Positions 51,514 through 64,000 of a stretch of DNA of 64,000 bases are shown here, piece after piece (position 1 is the first letter of the stretch; each line of letters begins with the position of its first letter). The stretch is from NCBI GenBank assembly GCA_026168455.1, contig CM047425.1:92631580-92695579 (forward strand). The letters are read 5' to 3'. A program made the translations under genes and the position numbers. The DNA is from Theocolax elegans. Taxonomy: Eukaryota > Arthropoda > Insecta > Hymenoptera > Cerocephalidae. The notes beneath the pieces are model-generated. The model made no database searches. It saw nothing but the letters and a program-made list of their open reading frames with translations, and had not been told where the DNA came from.

Positions 51514-54500
51514 GAAATGAATATTCATAACTCACCTTATATATAATAATTCTAAATTAATTACACATGGTCAGAAAATTATTGCTTTTATTGTGTAATA
51601 ATAAATGATAAAGTTTTGTTATTTATGGTATATAATATATTGTTATTATGCGGTATGTAATCGCAGTGTTACAAAATTTCTTTTGTTTGAGCATGCTTTT
51701 AACTTATAATTCTTAAAACGTATCTTTAAAAAAGATTATTTTGATGTTATAATTAATAATAACGAAACATTAATTACACATAAAATTATGAAAAAAGAAA
51801 TATTGGAAAATTATTTACAATTTAATTTATTATATTTATTTTATATTTATTTAATTAAAATATTGAAATATTCATAATTTACAAAGCTTAAATAAGTAAA
51901 AAAATTAGATAACATCCGAAGGAACTCTAGTGGTTAAAGAGAAAAGATCGTGAAAGTATACTCTACGGGTACGCGCGCTATTTATAACTGCGATCGGTAA
52001 TGCAGGTAACTGTAATACAATAGTTTTACTACAATTTCAATTTTGTGTCACAAAATGGTATTTACAAAATGAATAGTTACGAGTGAATTTCAAACCATTA
52101 AATTTTAGCAATTAGTTGATATTGCTTTAACTCACTTTAATCTGTTAAAAAAGGTATTTCAGTTAGTCTAGAAGCTTCATGAAAAATAGTTAAGATGACG
52201 TTGCAGTCGATGGACTCTTAACGTAGCAGGTTTGTATGAATTGTATAAGGTTTAATACCTATATATGTAATAATTATAATTATTCTATATTAAATTTATT
52301 ATTTTATATGTAATATAATAATTTAAAATAATTGTACATTTAATAATAAGTAGATTAAGTATCATGAATATATAGTCGGTAAGAATAAAAAGAATTCGTA
52401 ATGAGGAAGTGAACCTTTTAAACGTGGATAACGCTGTCACAAAATCACATTGGTGAAAATCTTATATAAATAATTAATGAGGAGAATAAGTAAAAGAAAA
52501 GACATTGGCAATCGGACATTAAATAAACACTTGTACATTTGAAGCATCCTAAATGATCTGGAAAGCTGATCCGGATTCACGATACGTCATCGTGAGAAAG
52601 TCGAAGAGCATCGACTATTTAATGCAACCTGCGATGCGCTTAATTAGACATTAGACTACGTTATGGAATATATCGTGTATGTATATTCATCTCTTTCTAT
52701 AGCAATAAATTAAAACCTTGTTTAATGGAGAATTCCAGTGACTCATTCGCCACTCATCTGCCAAATAGGTAAAATATATGTCTTTGGCAAATAATTATTT
52801 GATTAAGATATTCAGATTTATTCCGCCTTTTGCTTCATTGGGTATTGTAAATTGCAGTGGCTGCTGGTGCTGCTGTTGGTGCAAATTACGAGTTAGCTCA
52901 CGGGTTGTGGTATCTATGTCCGAAGGTGGAACAACCGGCTATGACGTACGGAAAAAATCTTCGTTTTTCGTTCGCTGCTACTCCAGCAATGCAGTAATCG
53001 ATTTCGTCTTTAAATTTCTTTTTTGCTCTTTCCAGTGGTAAAGCTAATTCGATAAACTTTTGCGTCATTTTTTGCTGTCTCCAATTTAATTTAAGAATGA
53101 CGCAACCAATTGATTTTACAAACAATTATTATCTTACTGTATATATGCATTGAATTCTACATGATCAATAAATATTTTAACTAAACTTTAAAATTAATCT
53201 GTAAGACATATAAATAGAGGTGTGTATGTATAAAAATGAGCTCAATTGTACACATCGTTTTCATTATAGTGTATGATGAAATATTAGGATCAAAGTTAGT
53301 AGTAGCAGTGGCAGAAAATACCATATCTTAAATTTGATAAATTTCAGAAATAAAGATTTTAAATAAACTAGAATCATTCATTTTAAAATTAATATAGTTT
53401 TGTTATCTTTATCTAGATATAATCTTCCATACCACTGGATTTCTATATATGTTTAGATGTTTAGTAATGAATTATTTTTTATTCGTTTTAAACATTATGA
53501 AAAATTCTTAATACAAAAATATATTTTCTATTTATTTCAAATTATTTCACGATTATAAAAGAATACCTGTAATTATATTACACAACATATATTTGCAATT
53601 ATACTAATTAAAATATCATTAATAAAAAGGTATGGTGTACTTTTTAAAAGATATCGATAAAAATATTAAATGCAATGGATAAGCTTCGCTTATTAGAAAG
53701 TTTTTTATTTAGTAAGAATTTGTAAATTTCCAATATATAGAGCGTGGTAACTAAGTAATAAAAAATATAATTTCTGTCAGATTAATTTGTCTGAATCGGT
53801 TTTTAAAATCGTAAATTATTTTTTAGAAGAGGCAGTCTAAGTTAAAACAAAACATCTCAAATATGTCGAAAGACTACAAACATGTATTGGCTTAATTTTT
53901 TATATATAGGATTATTTCCAAATATAAAATTTTGAAATTATGTCTAATAAGAATTTTTTTTCATTGTAAAACTGTAAGATGAGAATATTGCGTGTTATAA
54001 AATGTTATTTTTAAAAGCCATGTTCAGTAAGAGAAAATATCTTTATTAGTTATTTTTTCTTTCAAGTTTAATACTTAGTAATTCAGAAAGAAACGAACGA
54101 TATATTGCGATAAAAATTGACAAAAAGTCTAGTTTTTTCCGGTAATTATAGTAATGGCTAGCAAGAAGAATTAAATTGTTTGCTTTTACACCTCTTTATT
54201 TTTAGTACTAATTCGCATTAAATCTGCAGTAAGTAAAAAAAAAAAAATAAATGGAAAAAAAATGATTAGGATTTAATGGTCAGTTGTAAATTATAGCACC
54301 AGCGACGCGAGACGTTGCACTTGCTCGTAATACGAACAATCCCCAAAGCCTCGATTCCCTTATGAGTGTGTATATAAGAGAGAATAGCAGGTACCAGGCG
54401 AAAAGGCGAATCGATTCAATGCTCGGCTGGCTCTCGTGGAACGTCAGTGGAAATGAGAAAGTCCTCGCATTTTCCAGCAGGATAACCCTTTCTGGTGTGC

Positions 54501-57500
54501 GCATTGCATCACGTCAAGCGGGGCAACACGCCCGGCGCATATTGTTGCGTAAAATAATAACAGCGTGAGTGCGCGGACTGCGTTATCGCTCACGGAACCG
54601 CGTGAAAAATGTAATTTTCCAAGAGCACCGATGATATCCCCTATATATCTTTGAGTTATATATTCCATTTGGTGTATAACTGAACGACTGTTCTTAGAAT
54701 GCTTACGTGTTACAATTGAATTACAATGTTATTTTCATGCTTGATATTATGTAAACTTTTGATAATTGGGCCAAAATTTTATTTTTTACTGTGTAATTTT
54801 TTATAATAAGGTTATAAAAGGTAATTCTAGTGGTGTACAGAGTATCGAGAAATCGGTTTCGAAAATTACAAAAGGAAAATAGAGAGGAGGAAATGGTACG
54901 TAGTAACTTGACAATGACTATAGGAAGAAAAAGTGAAGGAAGTTTGCATATGCATAACTTAACGTATTAAAGGTATTTGATACGTTTGATGAAGAACATT
55001 AAATCTTCATAATTAATTACACTTCACATATGACGAATATTCATTCTACAAGTTTGCAATATTGATTAAAACCATGCGTTAGTTACTCAAGGCCATGTAG
55101 CAAGTTTATGCCATTAACTAATTTATTACATACCCACGTATCCGTGAAGAAAGTGAGTAATTTAGACCAATTGTAATCATATAACGCATCATTGTAAAAT
55201 AACAAATATCTAAAAACACTAGTCATCTTATTGGTTTAATTTTGGGAACTATCATAATTTTTACATTGATACATATACATCATTTATTAAATTATTACTC
55301 ACATTAAATATTACTCTAACTGTTACGATTAAAATATATAAAATGGTAATGAAAAACTAAAATAAATTCAATTAATCAATTAAATTAATTTTATTTAATT
55401 ATTAAATTTAGGTCATGAAACTTAATATTTCTGTAATTTGAAATATCGTGGAAGCCCTTTCAAAAATCAGTGTCAACTAAACCAATATACCTTGACACTG
55501 ATAATATATGACATCATTGTTTCATTTCACATTCGTATTATTAATATTCGTATTATAAAATGACTTTGACTTTTACAACAAAAAATTATACGAATTGTAC
55601 TTATGCACCATTAAATCAGCAATGTTGCATTTTGATTATACTCTAGAATATGTCTGACTAATTCAAATTACATTCTACTTAAATAGTCAGCAAAATAATG
55701 CTCAACCGTATATATTTAACAAACTAATTTGGCTTTATATTAAAATACTTATATTTATACTGACTTATACTTTTATCAAGTATCAAATAATTCTTATTAC
55801 ACCCAAAGTGATTAACGTTGTTAGTATGGCAAAATATCCTTCCAATTGGTCCTTACATTGTTTTTTTTTCGTTACAGGTATCCACCTCTTACAAAATCAT
55901 CATCAATTCACCCTATTCCTGCGCATCGACACTCACACTCGGAGACATGTACACAAACATATATAGAAACGGGCGACGAACGAAAAAAAAGTGTACGGGG
56001 CCGTTCAGCTTTTGAGTCACTTTCACTTTTCCATTCCGCATTGAGTTCATGACCCCGGGGATCCGATTGGCTTAACTACGGCACTGTCGGGCCCTTGAGT
56101 AAATGCTGAAGTAAAGTGGTATATATGTGTATTCCTCCTCCTCCTCGTCGTCGTCGTCGTCGTGCAATTCACATAATTATAGCAGTTGCAACAACGATTC
56201 GCCATTCGCTCTCTGATTCGTGACTATTCGTCGCTTTTCTATGCGGAATCGGAAAAAAAAATTAAAGGGGCAATGAAAAATAATAAGGAATCTTTGTTGC
56301 GTTCACCAGCAAATGAACGTAGGATAATTTGTCCTGTACTCGTAAGTAGACTACTGTATATATCTATACTTTTTATTCTTGAATAATCGTTTTCAGACTC
56401 TTTTATTTCCTGATTTTTACGTTTAATGTGAAATATCGATTTTGCACGTTCATATTTTTATGCTGTTAATTTTGTTGCAAACTTCGTTTTGATTTATTTT
56501 GTTTGGCATATACAATTAACAAGTTAGATTTAAAAAGTTACTGATTGCGAATATAGCTATATTCCCGCAAGTACTTACTTTACACATTATTTGCTCGAAT
56601 GATTCTTTCTCAGTCGATGCATTCAATTACTTCGGCAAATGATATAGGTATACAAATATAAATGTATTGAAGTAAATCTTTATACTTAAGATTATTACTA
56701 AACCTTGTTTGCATTGAGCCAATGTTGTTATCGAATTTTATGATTCAGTACATTTCGATTACGTAAGGTTACTTTATAATTTTATGATAAATAACATTTA
56801 GCACGCCAGAATTATTATTCACTGACCCCGAACTTGCTGATTATTCTTTACACATGTAAATGTAACATTAGTGAATTATTGCATAATGATAAATATGGTA
56901 GAAAATGGATATATTGTGTACGAAATTAATTAAAAATATTATAAAATATCACTTTTACCGTGATCTAATACACTTTTCGTAAGCACTTGTTTTACATTGC
57001 TGCAGGCGAATACGATGTAGAGCTGAATCAGTTTTGGTTATGTGTATATGGATCGTTGTCACTTATACACATGCATAAGGGAACCTTGAAATTAAGGTAT
57101 GCGGTTTAACTTGAGACAGGTGATTGCCTTGCGCAAGCTATTTGGGGAAAAAGTGAGTGGAAGAAAGTGACACTACTGAAGGATGTGAACCTTTAATATA
57201 ACGAATACACAACATAATGTGGTATTGACGAAACTTGGATATCAAATTCGAAATTGGAGCTTCCGCTCCGAATGGTCACTAAACGAAACTACCTTCAATT
57301 TTTCGCTTATATTTTTTACAAAAAGTGCAATCTGTAAGATGTGTTATCAGAACTATTGGTAAAAGTAGAAACGAGCAGATATTTTATATTTTGTATAACA
57401 TTAAATAACGTGGTATTTTTGAAAATAAAGTTGTATTACATATTGTTGCGGGCTCGATTTAAAGGAATAACTTTAAAAAAGGTGTAACAGGAAGTTTATA

Positions 57501-60110
57501 AAAGTAAACATTTTACTTTGGAATGTATAATTGTTTATACTTTATTATAATAATAAAAGAAATGCACGAGATGCATTACGTATAAATGCAAATTTCTCAA
57601 AAGAACTCTTGGTCTACTTTAAGCTTGAGATACTTACATAAGGAATTTAGTTTTATTATTTTTATGCAATATTGATGATAAGAAAACTTAATCTTTTTAT
57701 GTTGCTTTTCTCTAACTTACATAATTGTATATGTACCTAGATATAAACTTTATGCAAAATTTATATTGTTTAGAAAACTTTGGTGGTAACTAAATCTGAT
57801 ACTTATGCATATAAATTCACGTAATACTTTGATACACTGGAATGCGAATGTTGTTTCATTTGGTTTAATATTTTTTAAAATCAATTTTATAAATAAATAT
57901 AGACAATACAATACTAATATTTAAATAAATATTTGTACAATAAATACTGTCAAGTGAATGAGAAATACAGTTTTTTCTAACGAATTAAATAATCAAGAGC
58001 GCTTGTGGTCACAGTACAAACAGGTGTAACAAATATTATTATTGATAAAATGAATGAATAAAGTTTGATGATCCTAAAACGCCGTTTAAGAATAGAAAAA
58101 TGTACTTCTTTATTCGTTACAACGTTAAGAAATTTCTAAAAAGAGGAAAAATAGAAAGAATTGATTTAATTCCGAATGGTCGGTAATGAATCAACTTTCT
58201 CATAAATATTGGGATCACGAATAGGTCGATGATGTCAATACAATACCGGCAAATACGATCATGTGTTCCGAGAAATAAAAGTTGAAATTTTGCGTGAGTC
58301 AAGAGACACGCACACAAAATTTACAATGCATACATACCAAAAGGAAAGTTTTCTAAATGAGGTTTTATATTCAAAACAAACGAAAAATAGTAGACAATTG
58401 GTCAAAGGATTATCTATGTGCGCTTTCAATGAATTAAAAAAAATATTTAGGACTCTAATGTTTTATACACACAAAGATTAATAATACGTAACTGTGACGA
58501 AAATTCGGGAAATATATTTTGTTTTCAAGTAAAATACTGAAGAATGCTGAACTTTTTGTGCATCACTATTATTATGTCATTTACTCTGTTTTGTGAAAGT
58601 GGCGATGTCCGTTCCAATGTTAGTAAAAACATTATGAGAAACATTGAAAGGTTAAAACGTACTAAATTTATAATAAAAATAAATAGAAAAACATTGAAGA
58701 TATTTAGTGGCAATTGTCTTTCTATTATTACACCAAACAAAAAGTATATTAATATCAAATAAAAAGCACATTGCAGTTTATGTTTTTAATAAACTTCATT
58801 TCTATATACACCGGAAGATAATTGCTTATATATATATTGTATAAAAAAATGTTTTAAACGTAGGTGTACGTAAAAGAAAATACTGTATTTTAAGTATCCA
58901 TTATCTACAATTGTAGGTTATTACCATTTGTTTGTTTAAAAGAAATCGGTTTTTGATACCCGTTATTAAAGTATATGTGTCTTGTAAAAATCAGATGTAT
59001 ACCTACGTATATTATATATTCCTTGCTATTTTTTTTAAATAAACTATTTTTTCAAATTACGGTGAATAAAGAAACTTCGTTTCGTATACATTATTAAAAT
59101 TCAGAAAAACGCAGAATTTTAACGGTTATATTATATTTTAACGTTTTCCAGAAAAATATTTCACAATCAGCACCATTTCAAGTTACCAAGAAAAATAATG
59201 CAGTTTCTTATACAAAGATACTTACAATTTACAAAGAAGTTATCATCACTGTACAGTTTACGAAATACTGTAATTGTATAAGTTACATACATTTTAAAAA
59301 CAACCATAAATTCATTATTTTTATGGTAAAAAATAGGGTCAGTTAATAGGACAAAGTTATATATTTGCGCTATTAACTCCTCAGTTAATTCGCATCTATT
59401 AATGATTTTTCTATGTTAATTGTGTAATATGTATAAAAAATTCACATACATTTTGAATCATCAGTTTTGTTTTCAATAGCTAAGTTTCTAATATGATTTT
59501 GTTTTTTGACTAGTTTTGCAAAATTTAAGAAAATTTGCAATTTTATTGGAATGAAACAAATGTAAGTAACAATACTGATTTTATTATAGGTTTACTAGTG
59601 CTGTATCTTTGATAAATTTGTCATATAGATATTTATATATTTTTTAAATTGTATTAAATAATATTTTCATAAAAACTAATTTAACATAAATTAAGATTAT
59701 ACTAAATTTAACGATAGTTTTACTCCTCTAGTTCTACTATCGTAAGATAGATATAATGTATATATAACAGACGAAGCGAACCCTGTCCGAGAAGTCCAAT
59801 TATATATATCATACGTTTCTCGATTTATAGGGTAAAAGTAAAAAATTTGAGGCACCTGCGTACACACGTCCTGAACGATCAGGTAAGATTTACAGCGTGC
59901 TCGTTCGCGTCTGAAACGAGAAGAAAAAAAAAATCATTCACCCGCTGGCAATGCGCACCGAGTAGTTATTCTTCAAAGTCGCGGTACAGTGGGTTCACGT
60001 ACAAATACAGCCGAGGCGAGCTGCTAGGATCGTGCTCGTGCTGGTGGCCGAGGTGGTGGTCGGGCCCATGGGCGGGCCCCCAGCCAGCCGAGGCAGCCGC
60101 TCCCGATGGG
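51514..60110. other. Gene-poor DNA with CpG islands
   Basis: No supported gene. CpG-richer patches lie at about 54290-54660, which has TATATAAG near 54371, and at about 56030-56200, which ends in a CCT/CGT triplet run (about 56134-56163). At 52850-53125 both strands are open: a plus-strand frame preceded by TTGCAG reads AAGAAVGANYELAHGLWYL, and a minus-strand frame (MTQKFIELALPLERAKKKF...) is followed by a GTGAGC donor. I recognise neither product and cannot tell which, if any, is an exon. Confidence 0.45.
52898..53062 (-). CDS. Possible unidentified exon (weak)
   Basis: The minus-strand frame starting ATG near 53070 reads MTQKFIELALPLERAKKKFK, then DEIDYCIAGVAANEKRRFF, and reaches a GTGAGC splice-donor-like site near 52908 just before its stop. 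Its base composition is more coding-like than the surroundings. The plus strand is also open across the same bases, so this may be chance. No domain recognised. Confidence 0.15.
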   Translation of the reverse strand, partial: QKFIELALPLERAKKKFKDEIDYCIAGVAANEKRRFFPYVIAGCSTFGHRYHNP

Positions 60111-60122
60111 GACCTATATAAG
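60060..60122 (+). promoter_or_regulatory. Core promoter of the cuticular protein gene
   Basis: TATATAAG at 60115-60122 lies 88 bp before the start codon and would place transcription start near 60145. Another TATA-like TTTATAAAC lies at about 60150. The block just upstream is strongly GC-rich with an internal palindrome (GGGCCC...GGGCCC, about 60063-60080). An out-of-frame ATG at 60131 opens a frame that overlaps the true start. It would be excluded from the mRNA if transcription begins near 60145. TATA promoters are usual for insect cuticle genes. Confidence 0.55.
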
Positions 60123-60202
60123 TCGTACACCATGCCGCGTAAGGCGATCTTTATAAACACAATCGCCATCGACGAAACTCCGAGACGAGCTTATAAACGA
60201 CT

Positions 60203-62670
60203 ATGCGTCTGCTAGTGAGTCCCCAAACGATACATCATTATATCTATAGTTTTTAATCGTACCGGTGCATCGCGCTTATTTATTTTGTTTTGGTGATTTT
60301 GTGCGTATACCTTGGTTATCGTAATAGATTGGGGTGCATCGCGAGTTTGTGTTCAGTTATACATAGTGATCAGTGCTCTATTTGACAATGGGACATAAAT
60401 CGTTGAACAAACCAATTTTATTTTTTTATTTCTAATCAATCAGGCAGTTCACAATTTAACAAATATTTAATTTATGTATAAGAAACAATTAATTATTGAC
60501 TATATTTTGTAGTAATTGTCACAATAGGTTGGGTGATGTAAAGAGTAACCCCTTTCAAAGTGCTGAAATATGATTGTTAGGTGTACATTCGTCCTAATTT
60601 TTTGTACAACTTCCTAAAGATATTTATTTTATAAACTCTAAATTGTGTTATATTGCGTAATAGGTATACAAATAATTGGTAATTATCTCATTTAAAATGC
60701 TAATCAAGGTTTATGTCAATATACTAATAAATTAACGTAACATCTTTTCTATTTCATTCAAGTATAAAATTATATTATTATAAACTGTAACGTATAAATA
60801 TTACTTTAATTTTATATGCTTTATAATTTACATAAAAAATTATGATGTATTGATGTATATTGTAAAGAATATAAAATGATTTTTTTCCACAAGAATATCT
60901 TAAACGCTGAAAGGAGGAAGTATATTTATATATTAAAATGCAGAAATAATATTCTTTTTATCTAAAAAAAATTTAAATACCTTGACAATAACTACCGGCT
61001 TTGTTCTTTCTCCCTACAAATAAATTGTTTTCAATAAGAGAAAGTTCTATTTTTGATGATCTAAAGAAGATGAATTACTTTGACATTTTATAGACTAAAT
61101 ACCCGGAAGTAATTAAGTGCATTTTTTAGATTTAAAACATTCTTATATTTAAAATTATTTCTATAAGATTAAATTTAATTTAGTATTGTTTTAATGATCA
61201 ATAAAGATTAATTAACCAAAGATATATAAACTTATAGTTTACTGTATAATTTACAGTTTTTTTAGGATTAAATGACAGATTAGTGAGATAAATAAAGTAG
61301 TATTAAAGAAATAAAATCATTTTTATTAAGGAAATATAACTAGTTATTATTGTACTATTGTACTATATTGTATTATATTGATGAAAGGATAAAAATTAAT
61401 TACCGAAATCTTATGTTCAAAATATAATAATTAAAGTGCACATAATTGTAGTTGATATTGAAATCAATAAAATTGCAAAATAAATTTCTTTTTAAAGCCA
61501 ACCCTCTTCTGTCAAGGATTAATTGACTTGAACAGAAATTACAGATTCATATCGTAAAAATGAAAACCTGCACAAGTAGTTAAATTCTATTGTTTTTATA
61601 TACTAAGCAAAGAGTATCTTCACATATTTTTTTTATTGAATACCTGAAAAACAGTAAATTCTGATAACTTATAAATAAAAATTTGGAATTACAATTTTTT
61701 AAAATTTGATAAATTTTAATAATTCTTTTACTTCTATTGTAAAATTGATAGACATTATATTTTTGATTTAATATCTACCTAATTAAAATTACATTAAATT
61801 ATATTTTTCCGAAAAATAATGTACTTATACTAGAAAATGTATTTGAAATATTCTATATCTTGAAATCTAAGGTCAATGTAATTAAATTCTTTAGCTGAAC
61901 TTAATTTTTATATAAATACCAGAGTACAGTGTGCACGATTTGTTTCTTTTTTGTTCGATATCCTTGTAATTATCGAAGCATAAACTCGGGCTATAAATAA
62001 TTCGAAATGTAGTACTAATATTTATTGTAACGAATATGGGGTGAAGGAGATAAGTATTTATAATTTTTTTATTGTAAAGAAAAGAATTTGATATATTTTT
62101 ACAAATGCAATTTTGTATTGAAAAAATTAATTATTTTATATCTCTTGGGTATTCTAATAAAATAGTTTGAAGAGTATTTGTAAGGTATTAGATAACTCTA
62201 CGAGGCAATTAATTATAAAATTGAAGCAGCTACAATATCTCAAGCCTGAACGGTCAAACAAGTTTTTGATTTTTGCAATTATTACAAAGACCGCCCATTA
62301 CCTTGGAATTTAATCAAGAGATAGTAAATAAGCTGCCGGTAGTGGTGTACGTACTAAATATATATATATATACACACACAAGAGGTGTGGTAAGGTGAAA
62401 TTCTTAAATACCAGATGAGAGATTATGGAAGTCGATCGGACAGTAACGCACACGCGCAAGCTCAATTTATGCAAACGTTTAAAAAAGTTTTACGACACAT
62501 TTACCGTCAATCATTCAATAACGTATCAAATGTGCGATCTATAAGGAATTAATTCATCATGGAAAATTTTTGGTTTTGCAGGTGATTGCAGCTGCATTGT
62601 GCGTCAGCGAGACGCTAGGCCAATATGCCCCGACGACGACGCCGGTGCCGATTTTGAAACAAATAAACAG
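60203..62670 (+). CDS. Cuticular protein (CPR-type), first two coding exons, partial
   Basis: Exon 1 (60203-60214) encodes only MRLL and ends at a GTGAGT donor. Exon 2 (62582-62670) follows a TTTTGCAG acceptor, reads VIAAALCVSETLGQYAPTTT and then PVPILKQIN plus the first two bases of the next codon, and ends at GTAAGA. Joined they give a signal peptide with likely cleavage after TLG, then a mature start QYAPTTTPVPILKQIN. The tiny first exon that splits the signal peptide, and the PVPILKQ-N segment, are characteristic of insect cuticular proteins with the Rebers-Riddiford chitin-binding domain, which normally follows directly. That domain would lie beyond position 64000, so the subfamily (probably RR-1) is inferred. 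The product would be secreted by epidermis and assembled with chitin. Confidence 0.85.
60215..62581 (+). other. Intron 1 of the cuticular protein gene
   Basis: About 2.4 kb of AT-rich DNA between a GTGAGT donor and a TTTTGCAG acceptor. It holds a short imperfect tandem of TATTGTACTA units near 61345-61380 and a TA/CA run near 62356-62378, and no other gene. Confidence 0.75.
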
Positions 62671-64000
62671 GTAAGAGCCGAACACGCGTAACGGGTTACC
62701 TGCAATTATGTCACTAAGATAATTTTGCTATTGTTGTTCTACCGGGACAATGGATAAAATTATGAGGCTAACGATATTAGCCATATTTGTGCGTGTGGTA
62801 AAAATCGTTTTTCTATGCTTTTGACCACGTTGCATGCAAGTGCGTTATGCAACTACTTGAATCAAACATTTAAAAATTTTGAAACTAAAGGCTTTAACCA
62901 TTCATCACCTTCTATGGAGTTACAAAAATTAAGTTAGAATTTTATTATTCTCTTTTTAATATACAGATTTTTCGGCTCTGCTAAAATTTATATGAATATT
63001 TTAATATTTCGATTTTTTCTGCTATATTATTATTTCATATTTTATTTACAGTTTTAATGTTTCTTTCGTTAACTAAAATATTTAGTGCAATGCATTTCAA
63101 ATTTAGAGAATTTTATTGTTCACTCTTATAATATAAATTATGAAATTTAAATTCCTTGTTACTGCTGTGGAATACTGTATTTTATTTTAATCCATTCAGC
63201 ATATGGTATGTATTCATATAATTAATAATGTAAATTTTATTTATTAATGTACAGGATGACTTTTACCCTAAGACTATTTTATAGTGTTGTTACATATTTC
63301 ATCAATATATAGTTTTATATTTCAAGTGCACGAAGAAAACAAGAGTCTTTAACAAGTTATAAATTGCAATATTTTGTTTTAACATATAGGTTAATGTGCA
63401 CATAATGTACTGGAAAAGCCTCATAAATATTGTTTCACGCCAGTTAAATATATGCTTAAATTTAAATAAAGAATTTTAAAAGATCTTAAAAGTTTACTAT
63501 TTTTGTACTGATAATGTAACTATAATTAGGCATATTATTTTAAAATAAGTGAAATGTATTTAGAACAGACAATACTTTTAAACAATCCATTTTTATTCAT
63601 GATTATAATTGTTATTTACAAATCATAAAGTAAATATTTTCTAATTATTAGAAATCAAATACTTTATTCTTAAATACGATTTGAAGATTATTGTAACAGT
63701 GAAATTAAATTAAAAAATTTATAATTATTTTACGACCCGTTATAAATAGAACATTTTATCGTTTTTGAAATGGTAAAGCTACTCGTAACTTATTTTGCAA
63801 TAGGTAATGTTTTAACTTTGTAAGCAACAACAAACATTCATGTTCTTACTACGTGTCATATAAATTTATGATTTAATCACATATTGCTTAAAAATAAACG
63901 AATGATACAACATAATTTCACTTTAATTTTTCAATTTATTCTTCCTCGTTCGAAGTTAAGATAAATCGGTTGCTTTGGATTATAAATTAGAAAAATATAT
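62671..64000 (+). other. Start of intron 2 of the cuticular protein gene
   Basis: It begins GTAAGAG at the donor and continues AT-rich to the window edge. No further exon with a chitin-binding motif appears before 64000. Confidence 0.65.

Noticed and set aside
56054..56065. CCCCGGGGATCC, resembling a cloning-vector polylinker
   Set aside because: Only about a dozen bases match. The flanks do not continue into known polylinker sequence, so chance is likely.
59966..60169. 67-codon minus-strand ORF rich in Gly, Pro and His
   Set aside because: It is antisense to the GC-rich promoter of the cuticle gene, with no motif or splice context.

Overview
The window is AT-rich insect nuclear DNA, most likely from a hymenopteran (ant, bee or wasp). 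That assignment is an inference from small-intron coding genes, long AT-rich gene-poor stretches broken by short CpG-rich islands that are not CpG-depleted, many microsatellites and degenerate DNA transposons. No rRNA, CRISPR array or complete tRNA was seen. Only two ordinary host genes can be supported, and both are on the plus strand.

Layout: 1-10531 holds no recognisable gene (microsatellites and CpG-rich patches). 10532-18895 is best read as one large DNA transposon of about 8.4 kb. It carries two minus-strand genes: a Tnp2-like transposase (18061-16000) and an eight-exon DUF4806-type protein (14284-11332). Diverged terminal inverted repeats (CCCTRGTRGAAA...) and GGCCA-containing subterminal repeats flank them. 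Two long foldback hairpins lie inside it. Both genes read through except for single-base frame interruptions, three of the five in homopolymer runs. 18896-39875 is gene-poor DNA with a nested inverted-repeat element (26241-26492), an unidentified GC3-rich ORF (34549-34971) and a CpG island with a possible splice donor (about 35040-35330). 39876-40440 is an inverted-repeat element enclosing a decayed fragment of a repetitive arthropod ORF. 41917-42737 is a composite repeat. It contains a GC-rich run of RNA-like hairpins ending in a hammerhead-ribozyme-like core, a small MITE and a perfect 34-bp hairpin.

47592-50901 is a complete seven-exon glycoside hydrolase family 1 (myrosinase/beta-glucosidase-like) gene with a signal peptide and both catalytic glutamates. 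Two inverted copies of one MITE lie around its first exon; one copy carries a nested hAT-like insertion whose empty site is preserved in the other. A 586-bp TA-flanked MITE begins 24 bp after its stop codon and holds the first candidate poly(A) signals. 51514-60110 is gene-poor with CpG islands. At the right end (60115-64000) are the TATA promoter and first two coding exons of a cuticular (CPR-type) protein gene that runs off the window.

The two host genes have unrelated jobs: one is a secreted sugar hydrolase, the other exoskeleton. The most unusual material is the DUF4806/Tnp2-like transposon and the hairpin array with the hammerhead-like core.
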